A stretch of DNA of 64,000 nucleotides from CBDFNC01 sp965249895 (GCA_965249895.1 CBDFNC010000004.1:1426001-1490000); one strand, 5' to 3'. Shown: positions 45,906 to 55,109, numbered from the stretch's first letter. Numbers and translations are program-made. The notes: generated from the sequence alone by a model not told the origin.

Positions 45906-45924
45906 TACAGGTATCCTTTAGCTA

Positions 45925-46899
45925 TTAGCCTGCATTCGCAGGTTTACCAAACCTTTCAACGATGTCATTAACAATTTCCGTTGCACTGTACATATCAATT
46001 CGAAAGGAATTCCTACCCAGGCCAAAAACTTGCTTTTTCTTCACGGAGGGAAGGTTTACTAGAATTGGATCGTGCATAAATGTTTTTACGCTGTCATCAT
46101 TCGCTTCTAACAAGAAGGTAGTTTCGGCGTTAAGCTGCGTCAGAAGTTCGAAATGAACGAACATAAAATCGGAAAGTGGAATGGTATTGTCGTGCCACTG
46201 GCGATTTTGCACTTCCATTTTAAATCCAAGGTCCGCGAGCAATTTAGCGTGAACACCGTGTTCTAGCGCAATGGCATTGGTTGCTCCTGCGCCATAATAA
46301 GCAACAATATTCGCTTCACCCTCTGGGGCATGTATTTTTTCTTTGCTACGTTCAACAAATCGGTTAAAGTCTTCGGATTTTTGCTCAGCTATTTCCTCTA
46401 AGCCCGTTGCGTGACCTAGCTTGACGGCTAACTCCTGCCAAGATTGCCTGCTGTAGTCCAAAATGATGGTTGGCGCGATTTTTTGAAATTCAGCAACTTG
46501 TTCTCGAGCAGAATCCCCGCCTCTCCATGCCACAACAATCAAATCAGGTTCATAAAGGTAGGCTAACTCAAGGTCAACGCTGCCTGCTGGCCATGTTTTT
46601 TCAACCTTTCGTTGCTCAGCCAAATCTGCCCATTGACTAAAAAACTTTCCCTCATAGGTTAATGCACTGGCAATCAAGGGAGCATCAATAGAAAGAAGGG
46701 TGCCGCTAATCACTATTGAAGTGGAAAGAATTCGAGTGGGTTTAGATGAAATCACCGTTTTCGAGCCGTCAGCATTTACAAACGTTCTTGGGTAAGAGTC
46801 ATTGGTCGCCGATGAAGATTGAGCAAAAACAGACGCCGAAACTGAAATTAAAATAACAACAATGACATTTAAAATAATATTGACTTTCATTTCTCTCAT
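45925..46899 (-). CDS. Periplasmic siderophore-binding protein
   Basis: The ~324-residue protein has a signal peptide (VNIILNVIVVILISVSASVFAQ) and the type III periplasmic-binding fold: GSKTVISSKPTRILSTSIVISGTLLSIDAPLIAS, LYEPDLIVVAWRGGDSAREQVAEFQKIAPTIIL and FGLGRNSFRIDMYSATEIVNDIVERFG. Starts at 46902 (GTG), 46899 (ATG) and 46890 (ATG) are all possible; none has a strong ribosome site, and 46890 gives the most usual signal peptide (MKVNII). It would pass the ferric siderophore from the TonB receptor to the permeases. Confidence 0.88.
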   Translation of the reverse strand: MREMKVNIILNVIVVILISVSASVFAQSSSATNDSYPRTFVNADGSKTVISSKPTRILSTSIVISGTLLSIDAPLIASALTYEGKFFSQWADLAEQRKVEKTWPAGSVDLELAYLYEPDLIVVAWRGGDSAREQVAEFQKIAPTIILDYSRQSWQELAVKLGHATGLEEIAEQKSEDFNRFVERSKEKIHAPEGEANIVAYYGAGATNAIALEHGVHAKLLADLGFKMEVQNRQWHDNTIPLSDFMFVHFELLTQLNAETTFLLEANDDSVKTFMHDPILVNLPSVKKKQVFGLGRNSFRIDMYSATEIVNDIVERFGKPANAG

Positions 46900-47010
46900 C
46901 ACTTAAATTAGTTTTTTAGGGGGGTAAATGCGCTTAGTTCAGAGAACTATTTCCTGAAACAAGGGCTCTGAATTAAGTAATTCGCCATATGCTAGCTCTT
47001 TTAATAGCGA

Positions 47011-47826
47011 TCAGTATTCTTCATCCATGATCTCGTGTCGCTCTTCATGGTAAGCCTCTTCATCCTTACCTCGTTTCCAATAAGGAATAGCATACATATT
47101 TTTCCTAGAAAGCTTATATTCATCTTTAAGCGTTTTTCGACACGCGATAACACTTTCATTCTCGCCAGCAATAAAAGCCGACAAAGCCTTAGCTTCGCTA
47201 GGAGGTGTTAAACCAGTAATGGCATTTCGTAATAGATATTGATCACTTTTCGAAGACCTCAACAGCCACTTCAAAACCATACCTTCCGGATGCTTGATAG
47301 CGTGCTTATCTTCAATATCGTCAATCTCTATAAATACGTACCCCTTAGTGTCAGATGGAAACCCTTCCAAAAGAGCACTAATGGCTGGCACTGCAGTAAG
47401 ATCACCCGCAATAATGTGCCAATCCGCAGGTTCAATTAATGGGTCAGGTCCAGCAGGACCAACAAGCCCAATCTGAGAGCCTTCTTTAGCTTTGATCGCC
47501 CATCCCCCACCGGGAGAGTCTTCGCCGTGCGTGACAAAGTCAATATCGAGCTCGTTCTCATCAGCACGGTATTTTCTGACGGTGTACGCTCGTGGTACGG
47601 GTTTATGTTCAGGCCAAAAAATCGTCTCACCTTCTCTATATGGCAGCTGTAAAACACCACTTTCCCTATTTGGGAAGAATACTTTTATATGCGTACCACT
47701 TTGATTTTCAGGAAATCCCGTTAAATCTTCACCCGTTACTGTCACTCGCAGTAAGTGTTTAGAAATATATTCCTTACGTACGAAATTTAACAAAATTGGA
47801 TATAACCGCTCCGGATAATCACTCAT
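47011..47826 (-). CDS. Siderophore-interacting protein (ViuB/SIP-type FAD ferric reductase)
   Basis: The 271-residue protein shows the SIP family pattern: SKHLLRVTVTGEDLTGFPENQSGTHIKVFFP, PRAYTVRKYRADENELDIDFVTHGEDSPGGGWAIKAKEGSQIGLVGPAG (FAD binding) and ALSAFIAGENESVIACRKTLKDEYKLSRKNMYAIPYWKRGKDEEAYHEE (NAD(P)H side and C-terminal motif). These enzymes reduce the imported ferric siderophore in the cytoplasm to free iron. AGGAG lies 8 bases before the ATG. It is transcribed after the receptor gene, past a strong terminator. Confidence 0.92.
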   Translation of the reverse strand: MSDYPERLYPILLNFVRKEYISKHLLRVTVTGEDLTGFPENQSGTHIKVFFPNRESGVLQLPYREGETIFWPEHKPVPRAYTVRKYRADENELDIDFVTHGEDSPGGGWAIKAKEGSQIGLVGPAGPDPLIEPADWHIIAGDLTAVPAISALLEGFPSDTKGYVFIEIDDIEDKHAIKHPEGMVLKWLLRSSKSDQYLLRNAITGLTPPSEAKALSAFIAGENESVIACRKTLKDEYKLSRKNMYAIPYWKRGKDEEAYHEERHEIMDEEY

Positions 47827-47913
47827 TCATTTATCTCCTGTAGTGCCTATTAGACACCGGAATTGTTTTACCCAGCAGCTTTAGTTACTCGTCTTAGCTG
47901 CTTGTTTTCAAAT

Positions 47914-47945
47914 AAAACGCCTTACTTTGAGCAAGGCGTTTTTCG
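47914..47945 (-). terminator. Rho-independent terminator after the TonB receptor gene
   Basis: AACGCCTT (47916-47923) pairs with AAGGCGTT (47933-47940), with AAAA on one side and TTTT on the other, so it can act in both directions. It stands 15 bases after the receptor stop codon and would limit expression of the import genes relative to the receptor. Confidence 0.85.
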
Positions 47946-47959
47946 TTCAAGTCTAACAG

Positions 47960-50023
47960 TTAGAAATATAGCTCTACAGAACCACCGATTTGGCGAGGTG
48001 CTTGTTTTGTTACCTCCCCACCGAAATTATACGTTTCATCATTAGAGTCAAACAGGTTTGATGCGAATAACGTTACGCGACCGTTATCAAATACATAGGC
48101 TACTTGAGCATTGGCAACCCAATAAGCGTCAATTTTTTCATTTTGAGTATTTTCAACGTCGCTATAGTAGTCTCCAGTGTAACTGGCATTACCACTCAAT
48201 TCGAAACCCTCAGCAAATGTGTACAATGCTCCTAGATTTGCAGTTAAAGAAGGCGCTCGAGGGAGCTCTTTATTTTTATCAGAAGGATCTTTTAAGTCTG
48301 TTTTCAACAAGCCCAGAGAAGCAAATACGTCTAAATTGGATGTAGCCAACCAACGGCTTCCAAGTTCAGCACCATAGGTATTTGCACCATCAACGTTAGT
48401 GACTTTCACATCACCATTTACTGCTGTCTGCAAGACCTGGTAATTATCAAAATCGTTATAAAAAACATTCGATGTTAATTCAAGAGTATTGTCTAACAAT
48501 CTGTGACGGGTGAATAGCTCATAATTCCAAACGTATTCGTTTTCGTATTCATAAGGAGTAAAACCAGCAAAGTTAATTCCGTTAAAACCTAAACCTGCTC
48601 CTCCCGAGTTAAACCCTTTTGCAGCTCGGATACCCACCGTTTGGTCTTGTTCAGGTTTGTAAGCGACCTCTAGCTTAGGTAGAAAGATACTCGACGATTC
48701 ATCGTAATCTAAACCATATCGAGGACTTTCGATAAAACGTTTTTTGTTTTCCCGTTCAATACGGCCAGCTGCGACAACTTCTATTTTCGGCATAACTGCA
48801 TATGTCACTTCAGCAAAAGCAGATACCGTACTGTTTTCACCTGTCATTGGAGTAGATAAACCAGTCTGTTCATAGACGTCATCCTCCTCAGACTTAAAGT
48901 AGCGCAACCCCACTAGGCTAGAAACATCTCCATCTGCCGAATTAAATCGAACAATCGGTTCAATTTGAACTTCTTTACCTTCAGATGTGATATCCATCTT
49001 CCCACCACGTCCTGCAGGGTCAGAGAATCGGTCATACGAAAGGTTTGTGTAGATAAAATTGTTCTCGAAAACTAAAGTATCAGACAATTCATAAGAAACG
49101 TCCCAAATACCACTGGTAGATTTGGTCTCATATATTGGTTTTTTATAGTCTCCCTGCTCCGATTCAGATTGCGGTGAGCGATTATCCATATGAACGACAG
49201 TTAGCGTGGTCTTAAAACCAGGAAGCCCCGATGGCTCATAGAGGAACTTTCCTCGAGCCGTTGTCATCTCTATTCGTCCAGGTTCACCAACCGGTTCGTA
49301 AGACGTAAAATCTTCATAACTTTCGCGTTTTTGCTGATCAATGCTCAACCTGAATGCAAGTTCGTCTTCTAAAATGGGGGCTGATATGACTGCCGCTGTC
49401 TGAATATAGCCATCTTGAGCAAGTGCAGATTTAACCTTGCTTTCAAAATGATAGGTAGGATCATTTGATTTCAAAACTATGGCACCTGCGGACGCATTTC
49501 TGCCTTGAACATAGCTTTGCGGCCCGAGGTAAACCTCCACTTGCTGCATATCCCATAACGAACGTGGACCAAATGCTACTTCTGTGTATCCTAGTGAACG
49601 CCCATCTATTGAAAGGTTCAACCTCGGCATAGAGCCGCCGAAGGCAGCAAGCCCGCCGATAGATGGACCAGAGCCATCAACACCACGAATCGCGGGTAGG
49701 TTGTTGCCCTGACCAGAGTCTACGATGTTTGGTATTTGCTGAAGGAGATCGTCTAACTCAGACGCACCAGGTGTCGTGTTGATGCGGTCTTCGTCATATA
49801 CCGCTACACTTGAGCCTGTATCATAGATTGAACGTTCTGTTTTCTCACCAAATACCGTGACTACATGAATTGTTCCGTCTTCAGCAGTTGCATCGTTATT
49901 ATTGTTTGTTTCTGCAAAAGCTTGACCACTAAAACAGATTCCCATGATTACCGCGGATAACGTGCGCAACTTGAATGTACCGTTTCCTAGCTCATTCATT
50001 GGCACAGCGCGTAATGCTGTCAT
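47960..50023 (-). CDS. TonB-dependent siderophore receptor
   Basis: The 687-residue outer-membrane receptor has a signal peptide ending SGQAFAE and a TonB-box-like GTIHVVTVFGE near residue 50. The plug domain has ELDDLLQQIPNIVDSGQGNNLPAIRGVDGSG and FGPRSLWDMQQVEVYLGPQSYVQGRNASAGAI. A 22-strand barrel ends in GGSVELYF with the terminal aromatic residue. AAGGAGAA precedes the ATG. Two overlapping Fur-like boxes lie ~310 bases upstream. Together with the SIP and FecBCD-like genes it defines a full uptake system; no synthesis genes are in view, so it may use a siderophore made elsewhere or by others. Confidence 0.93.
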   Translation of the reverse strand: MTALRAVPMNELGNGTFKLRTLSAVIMGICFSGQAFAETNNNNDATAEDGTIHVVTVFGEKTERSIYDTGSSVAVYDEDRINTTPGASELDDLLQQIPNIVDSGQGNNLPAIRGVDGSGPSIGGLAAFGGSMPRLNLSIDGRSLGYTEVAFGPRSLWDMQQVEVYLGPQSYVQGRNASAGAIVLKSNDPTYHFESKVKSALAQDGYIQTAAVISAPILEDELAFRLSIDQQKRESYEDFTSYEPVGEPGRIEMTTARGKFLYEPSGLPGFKTTLTVVHMDNRSPQSESEQGDYKKPIYETKSTSGIWDVSYELSDTLVFENNFIYTNLSYDRFSDPAGRGGKMDITSEGKEVQIEPIVRFNSADGDVSSLVGLRYFKSEEDDVYEQTGLSTPMTGENSTVSAFAEVTYAVMPKIEVVAAGRIERENKKRFIESPRYGLDYDESSSIFLPKLEVAYKPEQDQTVGIRAAKGFNSGGAGLGFNGINFAGFTPYEYENEYVWNYELFTRHRLLDNTLELTSNVFYNDFDNYQVLQTAVNGDVKVTNVDGANTYGAELGSRWLATSNLDVFASLGLLKTDLKDPSDKNKELPRAPSLTANLGALYTFAEGFELSGNASYTGDYYSDVENTQNEKIDAYWVANAQVAYVFDNGRVTLFASNLFDSNDETYNFGGEVTKQAPRQIGGSVELYF

Positions 50024-50334
50024 TTAAAATTCTCCTTAATTAAGCATTAACAGTAGGTGCGCTCATGTACCGGCATAAATGAGTTTCTTTTGGAAGCTAT
50101 TCAAATTGAGTTGAAAAGGCGATGGACTCAAAAAATTGAGTATAAAGCTGAATTTCCTATGTTCCTCATTGACCACTGCTTCAGTACATGAGCTAAATTT
50201 CCGACTAGAAATCGCCATTTGATAGAACGTAGAAAACGCCTAACAAATAAAGTTGGACAAATACTTAGTTTATCTTTCAATGACTTGACGATTTCAAATC
50301 GCACTCTATCGATTGAATATACAAATGTAAAGCG

Positions 50335-50362
50335 TTCTCATTTATAATGAGAATTGTTATTA
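50335..50362. promoter_or_regulatory. Two overlapping Fur-like boxes
   Basis: TTCTCATTTATAATGAGAA (50335-50353) is a palindrome with perfect 8-bp arms, and it overlaps AATGAGAATTGTTATT (50347-50362), which matches 12 of 16 bases of the classical Fur 19-mer core. They lie upstream of the TonB receptor gene, so iron repression is expected. Confidence 0.75.
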
Positions 50363-50768
50363 CTTATGATATTTTGGTTCTGTCGCAAATAAAAAATAAA
50401 TGTGACAGAGCTATACTCCAGACACAATTACCCTGCGAGTGAGTAAAACTGTTTGAAGGCTGTGTCTCCCTCAGCGTCTATCTGCCCTCGTTTAATCATT
50501 GTCCATATTTCCAGACCATGGAGGCTTGCTTTCGCTCCTTCAAGTGACTTCCAACCCGGCTATTTTTGCTCATCCCCCGAAATGGTAAAAAGTTTTACCT
50601 TCATACAATAAACAGTCGTTATTTGTCACTGTACACGACAGTTCGTTGTTTAGTATTTGGCCATATAGAAGGTAATCCGCTGATACAAATGCTTAATTTG
50701 CTATAGTTTTTTCGCCAAAAATGACTGTGGAGACCAAATTATGAAACATATCAACGAGTTGTCATCTA
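50363..50768. other. Region with an IS6 remnant and a truncated gene start
   Basis: Minus strand 50428-50560 encodes the end of an IS6-like transposase (see separate entry). At 50741 an ATG with GGAG upstream opens MKHINELSS and is cut by the IS66 left end at 50769, so a former gene lost all but its first ~9 codons. Nothing else is recognised. Confidence 0.5.
50428..50560 (-). pseudogene. IS6-like transposase C-terminal remnant
   Basis: The minus strand reads PGWKSLEGAKASLHGLEIWT, then MIKRGQIDAEGDTAFKQFYSLAG and a stop, which fits the extreme C-terminus of IS6/IS240-family transposases (GIE..MIKKGQM...QFY.LA). Only about 43 residues remain and the preceding codon is a stop. Confidence 0.55.
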
Positions 50769-50848
50769 GTAACCGATCAATTTAAGGCGTCTATTTCCCA
50801 GTCATTTTAACCCGTAGTGTTGTTCTCATATTAAAACAGGAAAACAAC

Positions 50849-51121
50849 ATGGCCCGAGCCTACCGCAGTGCTGAGCTATGGCAGCAACTTATCCAGTTAT
50901 GGCAACAAAGCGACATGTCCATTGGCGAATTTTGTCAGCAGCATGAACTAACTGCTTCCAATTTTTAACTCTGGCGTAAACGGCTGGCACCTTCATCATC
51001 AGAGCAACAAGTCGACTGGGTGGCGTTGTCACCATCGGACAATGATGAGACCACAAACCCGACACATTGGGATATCGAGTTATCTTTACCCGGTGGCATT
51101 ACCCTGAAAATGCGCCACTAA
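50849..51121 (+). pseudogene. IS66 tnpA with a nonsense codon
   Basis: From ATG 50849: ARAYRSAELWQQLIQLWQQ, MSIGEFCQQHELTASNF, then an in-frame TAA (around 50966), then LWRKRLAPSSSEQQ and GGITLKMRH up to TAA 51119-51121. The stop replaces the tyrosine codon of the usual NFYLWRKRL. Apart from this one change the 90-codon gene is intact. Confidence 0.85.
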
Positions 51122-52932
51122 TGTTACTGCAAGACCCCAACCTCAAGATTTGGTTGTATACGCAGCCTGCTGATATGCGAAAGCAATTTAATGGCTTAGC
51201 AGTATTGGTCCAATCGAGGTTAAGCAGCCGGGCAAACACCGGTGAACTGTTTGTCTTTATCAATCGGCGCCGAACCCAGATTAAAATTCTCTATTATAGC
51301 CGCGGTGGTTATTGCTTATGGAGCAAACGATTCGAGCAAGGGCGGTTTCACCAGGTCGTCGGAAAAGGCGATAAAATCAGTCCATTACAGCAGGCCGAAG
51401 TTGAGCAGATTAAAGCTCAAAATACCCTGCTTTCTGAACAAGTGACAGAGCTTAAACAACAACTTGATTGGTTTAAACGTCAGCTGTTTGGCCGTAAATC
51501 TGAAAAGCAACTCATCGACAATCCCCAACAGTCCAGCCTGTTTGATGCACAAACACCACCTTCACCAACGCCTGCGGAAGGGACGGCTGTTTCTGGTCAT
51601 ACACGTCGCACCAACAAAGGGTTTACTGGTGATGAAGTGAATAATGCCGGATTACGCTTTGATGACAATGTCCCCACCCAGGTCATCGAGGTAACTGTGC
51701 CTGAATTGCAGGGGGATGATGCCGAGCAGTATGAAATTATCGACTATAAAGAAACCACTCGCCTTGCCCAGCAGCCAGGCAGCTATACGGTGTTGATTTA
51801 TCACCGTCCGGTCGTTCGCCATAAGGGGCAACAAACGGTCAGCACACCAGCAGCACCGACCAATGTGCTGGAAGGTTGCTACGCCGATGTCTCCTTATTG
51901 GCGGGTTTGATGGTGGATAAGGCCGTGTATCATCTGCCCCTGTATCGCCAGCATCAGCGGATGTTGGACAGTGGTATCCGCGTGAGTCGGGCCTCGCTGA
52001 TTAACTGGATACAAAAAGGCATTGAGTTGCTCCGGCCGGTTTATCAGGCGCAGCTTAAACATATCTTACAGAGCAAAGTGCTGGCCATGGATGAAGTGCC
52101 AATGAAAGCGGGCCGGAAAAGTAAAGCTGGACGCAGCCCGGGTCAGATGAAACAAACTTACTTCTGGCCCATTTATGGCGAGCTGGATGAAGTGGCGTTT
52201 ACCTGGTCTGAAAGCCGGGGCATGTTGCATGCTACAAAGCAATTGGCTGACTTTAGCGGTGTACTGCTAAGCGATGGTTATGTTGCTTATAGCCGAACTG
52301 TCGCACAACTAAACCAGCAGGCAATCAAAATCACCCACGCGACTTGTTGGGCTCACGCCAGACGCACCTTCGAAAAAGCGCTGAGCATGGAGCCGGCAGC
52401 AGCACAGTCAGCCCTTAATCAGATAGCTGCATTATATCAAATCGAGAAAAAGATTAAGAAAACCATCACGGATGGCGACAAAGCACTGGCTTATCGGCAA
52501 AAGTACAGTGAGCCTGTGGTTCATGCCTTTTTCAAGTGGGTCTATGAACAAAGACAACGACCTGAACTATTGCCTTCTAATCCATTGAGCAAGGCACTGG
52601 CTTACGTGCATGAGCGTGAAATAGAACTGAGCGTATTCCTCGGCAACCCCAATGTGCCGCTGGATACCAACCACCTGGAACGCTCGTTCAGGGTGATCCC
52701 TATGGGTAGAAAAAACTATTTATTCTGCTGGAGTGAACTGGGTGCAGAGCAACTTGGCATACTACAAAGCCTGATGGTGACTTGCCGATTACACGGCATC
52801 AACCCATATCACTATTTGGTGGATGTACTGCAGCGTGTGGGCCTACACCCGGCCTCACAGGTTGAGGAGTTAACCCCTCTCGCTTGGAAAACCAAATTCG
52901 TAGACAATTTTTTAACCTCTGATTTGGCCTAG
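51121..52932 (+). CDS. IS66 TnpB-TnpC fusion transposase
   Basis: The ATG at 51121 (overlapping the tnpA stop) starts the TnpB domain: MLLQDPNLKIWLYTQPADMRKQFNGLAVLV and LFVFINRRRTQIKILYYSRGGYCLWSKRFEQGRFHQV. Without any stop this runs into the TnpC leucine-rich helix and FKRQLFGRKSEKQ, then the DDE core (KVLAMDEVPMKAG, YVAYSRT...THATCWAHARRTFEKAL, DTNHLERSFRVIPMGRKNYLFCWSE). Normally tnpB and tnpC are separate genes; about 25-30 residues at the TnpB end seem missing. A longer start at 51067 would extend into tnpA and is rejected. The protein is ~603 residues. Confidence 0.85.
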   Translation: MLLQDPNLKIWLYTQPADMRKQFNGLAVLVQSRLSSRANTGELFVFINRRRTQIKILYYSRGGYCLWSKRFEQGRFHQVVGKGDKISPLQQAEVEQIKAQNTLLSEQVTELKQQLDWFKRQLFGRKSEKQLIDNPQQSSLFDAQTPPSPTPAEGTAVSGHTRRTNKGFTGDEVNNAGLRFDDNVPTQVIEVTVPELQGDDAEQYEIIDYKETTRLAQQPGSYTVLIYHRPVVRHKGQQTVSTPAAPTNVLEGCYADVSLLAGLMVDKAVYHLPLYRQHQRMLDSGIRVSRASLINWIQKGIELLRPVYQAQLKHILQSKVLAMDEVPMKAGRKSKAGRSPGQMKQTYFWPIYGELDEVAFTWSESRGMLHATKQLADFSGVLLSDGYVAYSRTVAQLNQQAIKITHATCWAHARRTFEKALSMEPAAAQSALNQIAALYQIEKKIKKTITDGDKALAYRQKYSEPVVHAFFKWVYEQRQRPELLPSNPLSKALAYVHEREIELSVFLGNPNVPLDTNHLERSFRVIPMGRKNYLFCWSELGAEQLGILQSLMVTCRLHGINPYHYLVDVLQRVGLHPASQVEELTPLAWKTKFVDNFLTSDLA

Positions 52933-52979
52933 TTGGGGAGATCTATCCCCAGAATGATCGCTTACGTTTGAACTGTGGA

Positions 52980-53333
52980 TTAGTCATCCGCCGGATATTT
53001 TATCTCCAGAGAGGCAATAGTGGCCCGGGTCAACTGAACCAACTCAGGTTTAAGTAACGTCAGCGCAGCTAAATCCCCTTGCCTGCAAGCATTTTCAACT
53101 GCGACGCAGGCCAGGTTCATCCCAAGAGCGCCATAAGTCGCCGAACTGCTTTTCATACTGTGCGCCAACGCTTCTATTTCGCTATATTGGTGGCAGGTCA
53201 TTTCAGATAAAATCTGCGCTTTTCCCCTCGCCTCCTTACAAAATACTGCTACTAGCATGGGTAACATCTCCTTGCCTGCATCTCGCGCCAACCTTTCCAG
53301 CGCATTATCGTCTAGCTCAACTGTATTATTCAT
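52980..53333 (-). CDS. luxU: HPt phosphotransfer protein, LuxU-like
   Basis: The 117-residue helical protein has the HPt motif EALAHSMKSSSATYGALGM with His58, the same position as the phosphorylated histidine of Vibrio LuxU. Start ATG 53333 overlaps the stop of the upstream luxO-like gene (ATGA), so a TTG at 53342 is rejected. In vibrios LuxU passes phosphate from hybrid sensors to LuxO, and the same gene order here suggests the same relay. No sensor kinase is in view. The right end of the IS66 element lies only 14 bases from its stop. Confidence 0.85.
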   Translation of the reverse strand: MNNTVELDDNALERLARDAGKEMLPMLVAVFCKEARGKAQILSEMTCHQYSEIEALAHSMKSSSATYGALGMNLACVAVENACRQGDLAALTLLKPELVQLTRATIASLEIKYPADD

Positions 53334-54730
53334 GCATCCCAAGCCTGTTTTTTCCGATAAATTGTCGAAGGGCTCACTTCCAATAATGCGGCAGCCCTGG
53401 GAATATTTCCCTCACACATGCCAATGGCCTTTTCAATGGCTTCTTTTTCAATTAGCCATAACGGCTTAATTGGTTTAATGCTCGACACTTCAGTATCAGG
53501 AGTTTCCTCTTGGTAGCCTGCAGGTTGAATAGTTACAGTGGGCGTTTCCTGAATAAGTGAGTCCAACGGAGGTGGGAGTAGCGATACATCTACTTCTTCC
53601 GCATCGTTCAACACTACTATGTTACGGACCACATTTTCCAGCTGCCGCACATTACCTGGCCACTCAAAGTTCAGTAAGCGCTTCTTAGCGCCAGAGCTAA
53701 ACCGTTTAAAGGATTTATTTTCTTCGTATGAGATTTGCTGTAGAAAGTGATTCGCAATCAGCAGAATATCGCTTCCCCTTTCTTTCAGCGAAGGCAAAGG
53801 TAAAGGGATCACATGCAGCCGATAATAGAGATCTTCCCGAAAGCGCCCCTGTTTGACTTCTGCCAACGGTTCCCTGTTAGTTGCACAGACAAATCGTATA
53901 TCAGTATGCTCAAGTTTGCTGCTGCCCACTTTTTCAAAACTACCGGTTTGAATAAATCGCAACAGTTTGCTTTGTAGGTCGAGGTCCATTTCGCATATTT
54001 CGTCCAGAAACAGGGTTCCACCATCCGCACGACTTGCTGCCCCTTTACGCTCTGAAGAAGCTCCGGTAAAGGCGCCTTTTACGTGACCGAAAATTTCACT
54101 CTCGATTAACTCTTTGGGAATTGCTGCACAATTTAACGCAATAAATGGCTTTTTTGCCCTGGGACTACAGTGGTGAACAGCTTGTGCGCACAGCTCTTTA
54201 CCCGTACCACTCTCTCCGGTAATAAACACAGTCGCCTTACTCGGCGCCGCACTTTCAATAATTCGATATACACTCTGCATTACTAGTGAACGACCGATAA
54301 AACCTTCGAATACATCCCGCTCTAACTGTTTGTAATCATCTACCAGCTTACCCAACCGGTGCAAATCCAGGACATTAGCGACCGTGACGTTAAGCCGCTC
54401 TGCATCAATGGGTTTTACTAAAAAGTCTGTTGCCCCCAGCCTCAGGGCTTCAACAGCATTATCCACGGAGCCGTGTGCAGTCATCACCACGACTTTAGTA
54501 TCAATATTCTGATTGTGAATTTGCCTTAATATATCCATGCCCTGCATATCGGGTAGCTGAAGATCCAGCAATACCAGATCAGGCGTAGACTCTGCAATTG
54601 CATCTAACCCATCCTGTCCCAACACAGCCCAGCTCACCTGATTTCCGCTGCGCTCTAAATAGGTCTGATATAACACCCCCAACGACTCGGTATCTTCAAT
54701 CATTAATATTTTATAGTGGTTACTTTTCAA
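53330..54730 (-). CDS. luxO: LuxO-like sigma-54-dependent response regulator
   Basis: The 466-residue protein has a receiver domain (ILMIEDTESLG with acidic pocket, phosphoacceptor Asp in DLVLLDLQLPDM near 56, T in MTAHGS, K in LVKPI). An AAA+ domain follows (Walker A TGESGTGKE, the sigma-54 contact loop GAFTGA, GGTLFLDEICEMDLDLQ, R-finger region), and a Fis-type HTH closes it (CEGNIPRAAALLEVSPSTIYRKKQAW). The C-terminus is strikingly like Vibrio LuxO. The start is TTG at 54730 with GAGGGGG upstream, as no in-frame ATG precedes the receiver. It forms an operon with the luxU-like gene. Confidence 0.92.
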   Translation of the reverse strand: MKSNHYKILMIEDTESLGVLYQTYLERSGNQVSWAVLGQDGLDAIAESTPDLVLLDLQLPDMQGMDILRQIHNQNIDTKVVVMTAHGSVDNAVEALRLGATDFLVKPIDAERLNVTVANVLDLHRLGKLVDDYKQLERDVFEGFIGRSLVMQSVYRIIESAAPSKATVFITGESGTGKELCAQAVHHCSPRAKKPFIALNCAAIPKELIESEIFGHVKGAFTGASSERKGAASRADGGTLFLDEICEMDLDLQSKLLRFIQTGSFEKVGSSKLEHTDIRFVCATNREPLAEVKQGRFREDLYYRLHVIPLPLPSLKERGSDILLIANHFLQQISYEENKSFKRFSSGAKKRLLNFEWPGNVRQLENVVRNIVVLNDAEEVDVSLLPPPLDSLIQETPTVTIQPAGYQEETPDTEVSSIKPIKPLWLIEKEAIEKAIGMCEGNIPRAAALLEVSPSTIYRKKQAWDA

Positions 54731-54890
54731 ATGACCCCCTCAATGCAAAATGCATTACCGGCGTATATAAAACCAGTCCTCGTTACCAAAAGTACGCTGC
54801 AATATCCTAACCAAAACTTAAATTTCTCAATTAGTCATAACTTTATCTATTGATAGCTTAGACAAAATAAAGAACATTTCTTACATTACG

Positions 54891-54903
54891 TTGCAGATTG
54901 CAA
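54891..54903. promoter_or_regulatory. LuxO-type upstream activating site
   Basis: TTGCAGATTGCAA fits the TTGCA-N3-TGCAA palindrome described for LuxO sites before vibrio qrr genes (from memory; the middle bases are GAT). It lies ~135 bases upstream of a sigma-54 promoter, a normal distance for an enhancer-type activator. Confidence 0.6.
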
Positions 54904-55034
54904 AAAAAGGCAGCTAAATTTATTTTTCATTATGCAAAGCAAAGCTCCATTTTTAGATAAAATTTATCGCTGAAATTGCAACAACAGAGTTCATTGACAA
55001 TTTAACTTACTGTTTTAATTCAGCTAGCCACCAT

Positions 55035-55050
55035 TGGCATGAAAACTGCC
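55035..55050 (+). promoter_or_regulatory. Sigma-54 promoter upstream of the STAS gene
   Basis: TTGGCATGAAAACTGC has GG (55036-55037) and GC (55048-55049) separated by exactly 10 bases, the invariant sigma-54 spacing, within a good TTGGCA...CTGC context. Transcription should start near 55061, giving a ~50-base leader before the STAS gene. Confidence 0.75.
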
Positions 55051-55109
55051 TAGCCTAAATACTCGAGTCAGCGCATGTTGACTTTTTATGTGGTCAGGGA
55101 GTAACCAGT

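Larger units (their letters stand above)
50769..52965 (+). mobile_element. IS66-family element, full length
   Basis: The left terminus GTAACCGATCA (50769) matches the right terminus read inward, GTAAGCGATCA (ending 52965), as expected for IS66 ends. The 2,197-bp element carries a broken tnpA and a fused tnpB-tnpC. The 8 bases outside each end (GTCATCTA and GTTTGAAC) differ, so the usual 8-bp duplication is absent. That means deletion or recombination after insertion. Confidence 0.85.
54731..55109. other. Divergent regulatory region between luxO-like and STAS genes
   Basis: 379 bases of AT-rich DNA with no gene. It holds a LuxO-type site at 54891-54903, a half site TTGCAA at 54976-54981 and the sigma-54 promoter at 55035-55050. 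The Qrr small-RNA core seen next to vibrio luxO genes was looked for and not found. Confidence 0.6.

Noticed and set aside
50761..52973. 8-bp target duplication of the IS66 element
   Set aside because: The flanking bases GTCATCTA and GTTTGAAC do not match, so no duplication can be claimed.
54731..55109. Qrr-type small RNA next to luxO
   Set aside because: The conserved Qrr core was not found, and the sigma-54 promoter leads straight into the STAS gene with a short leader.
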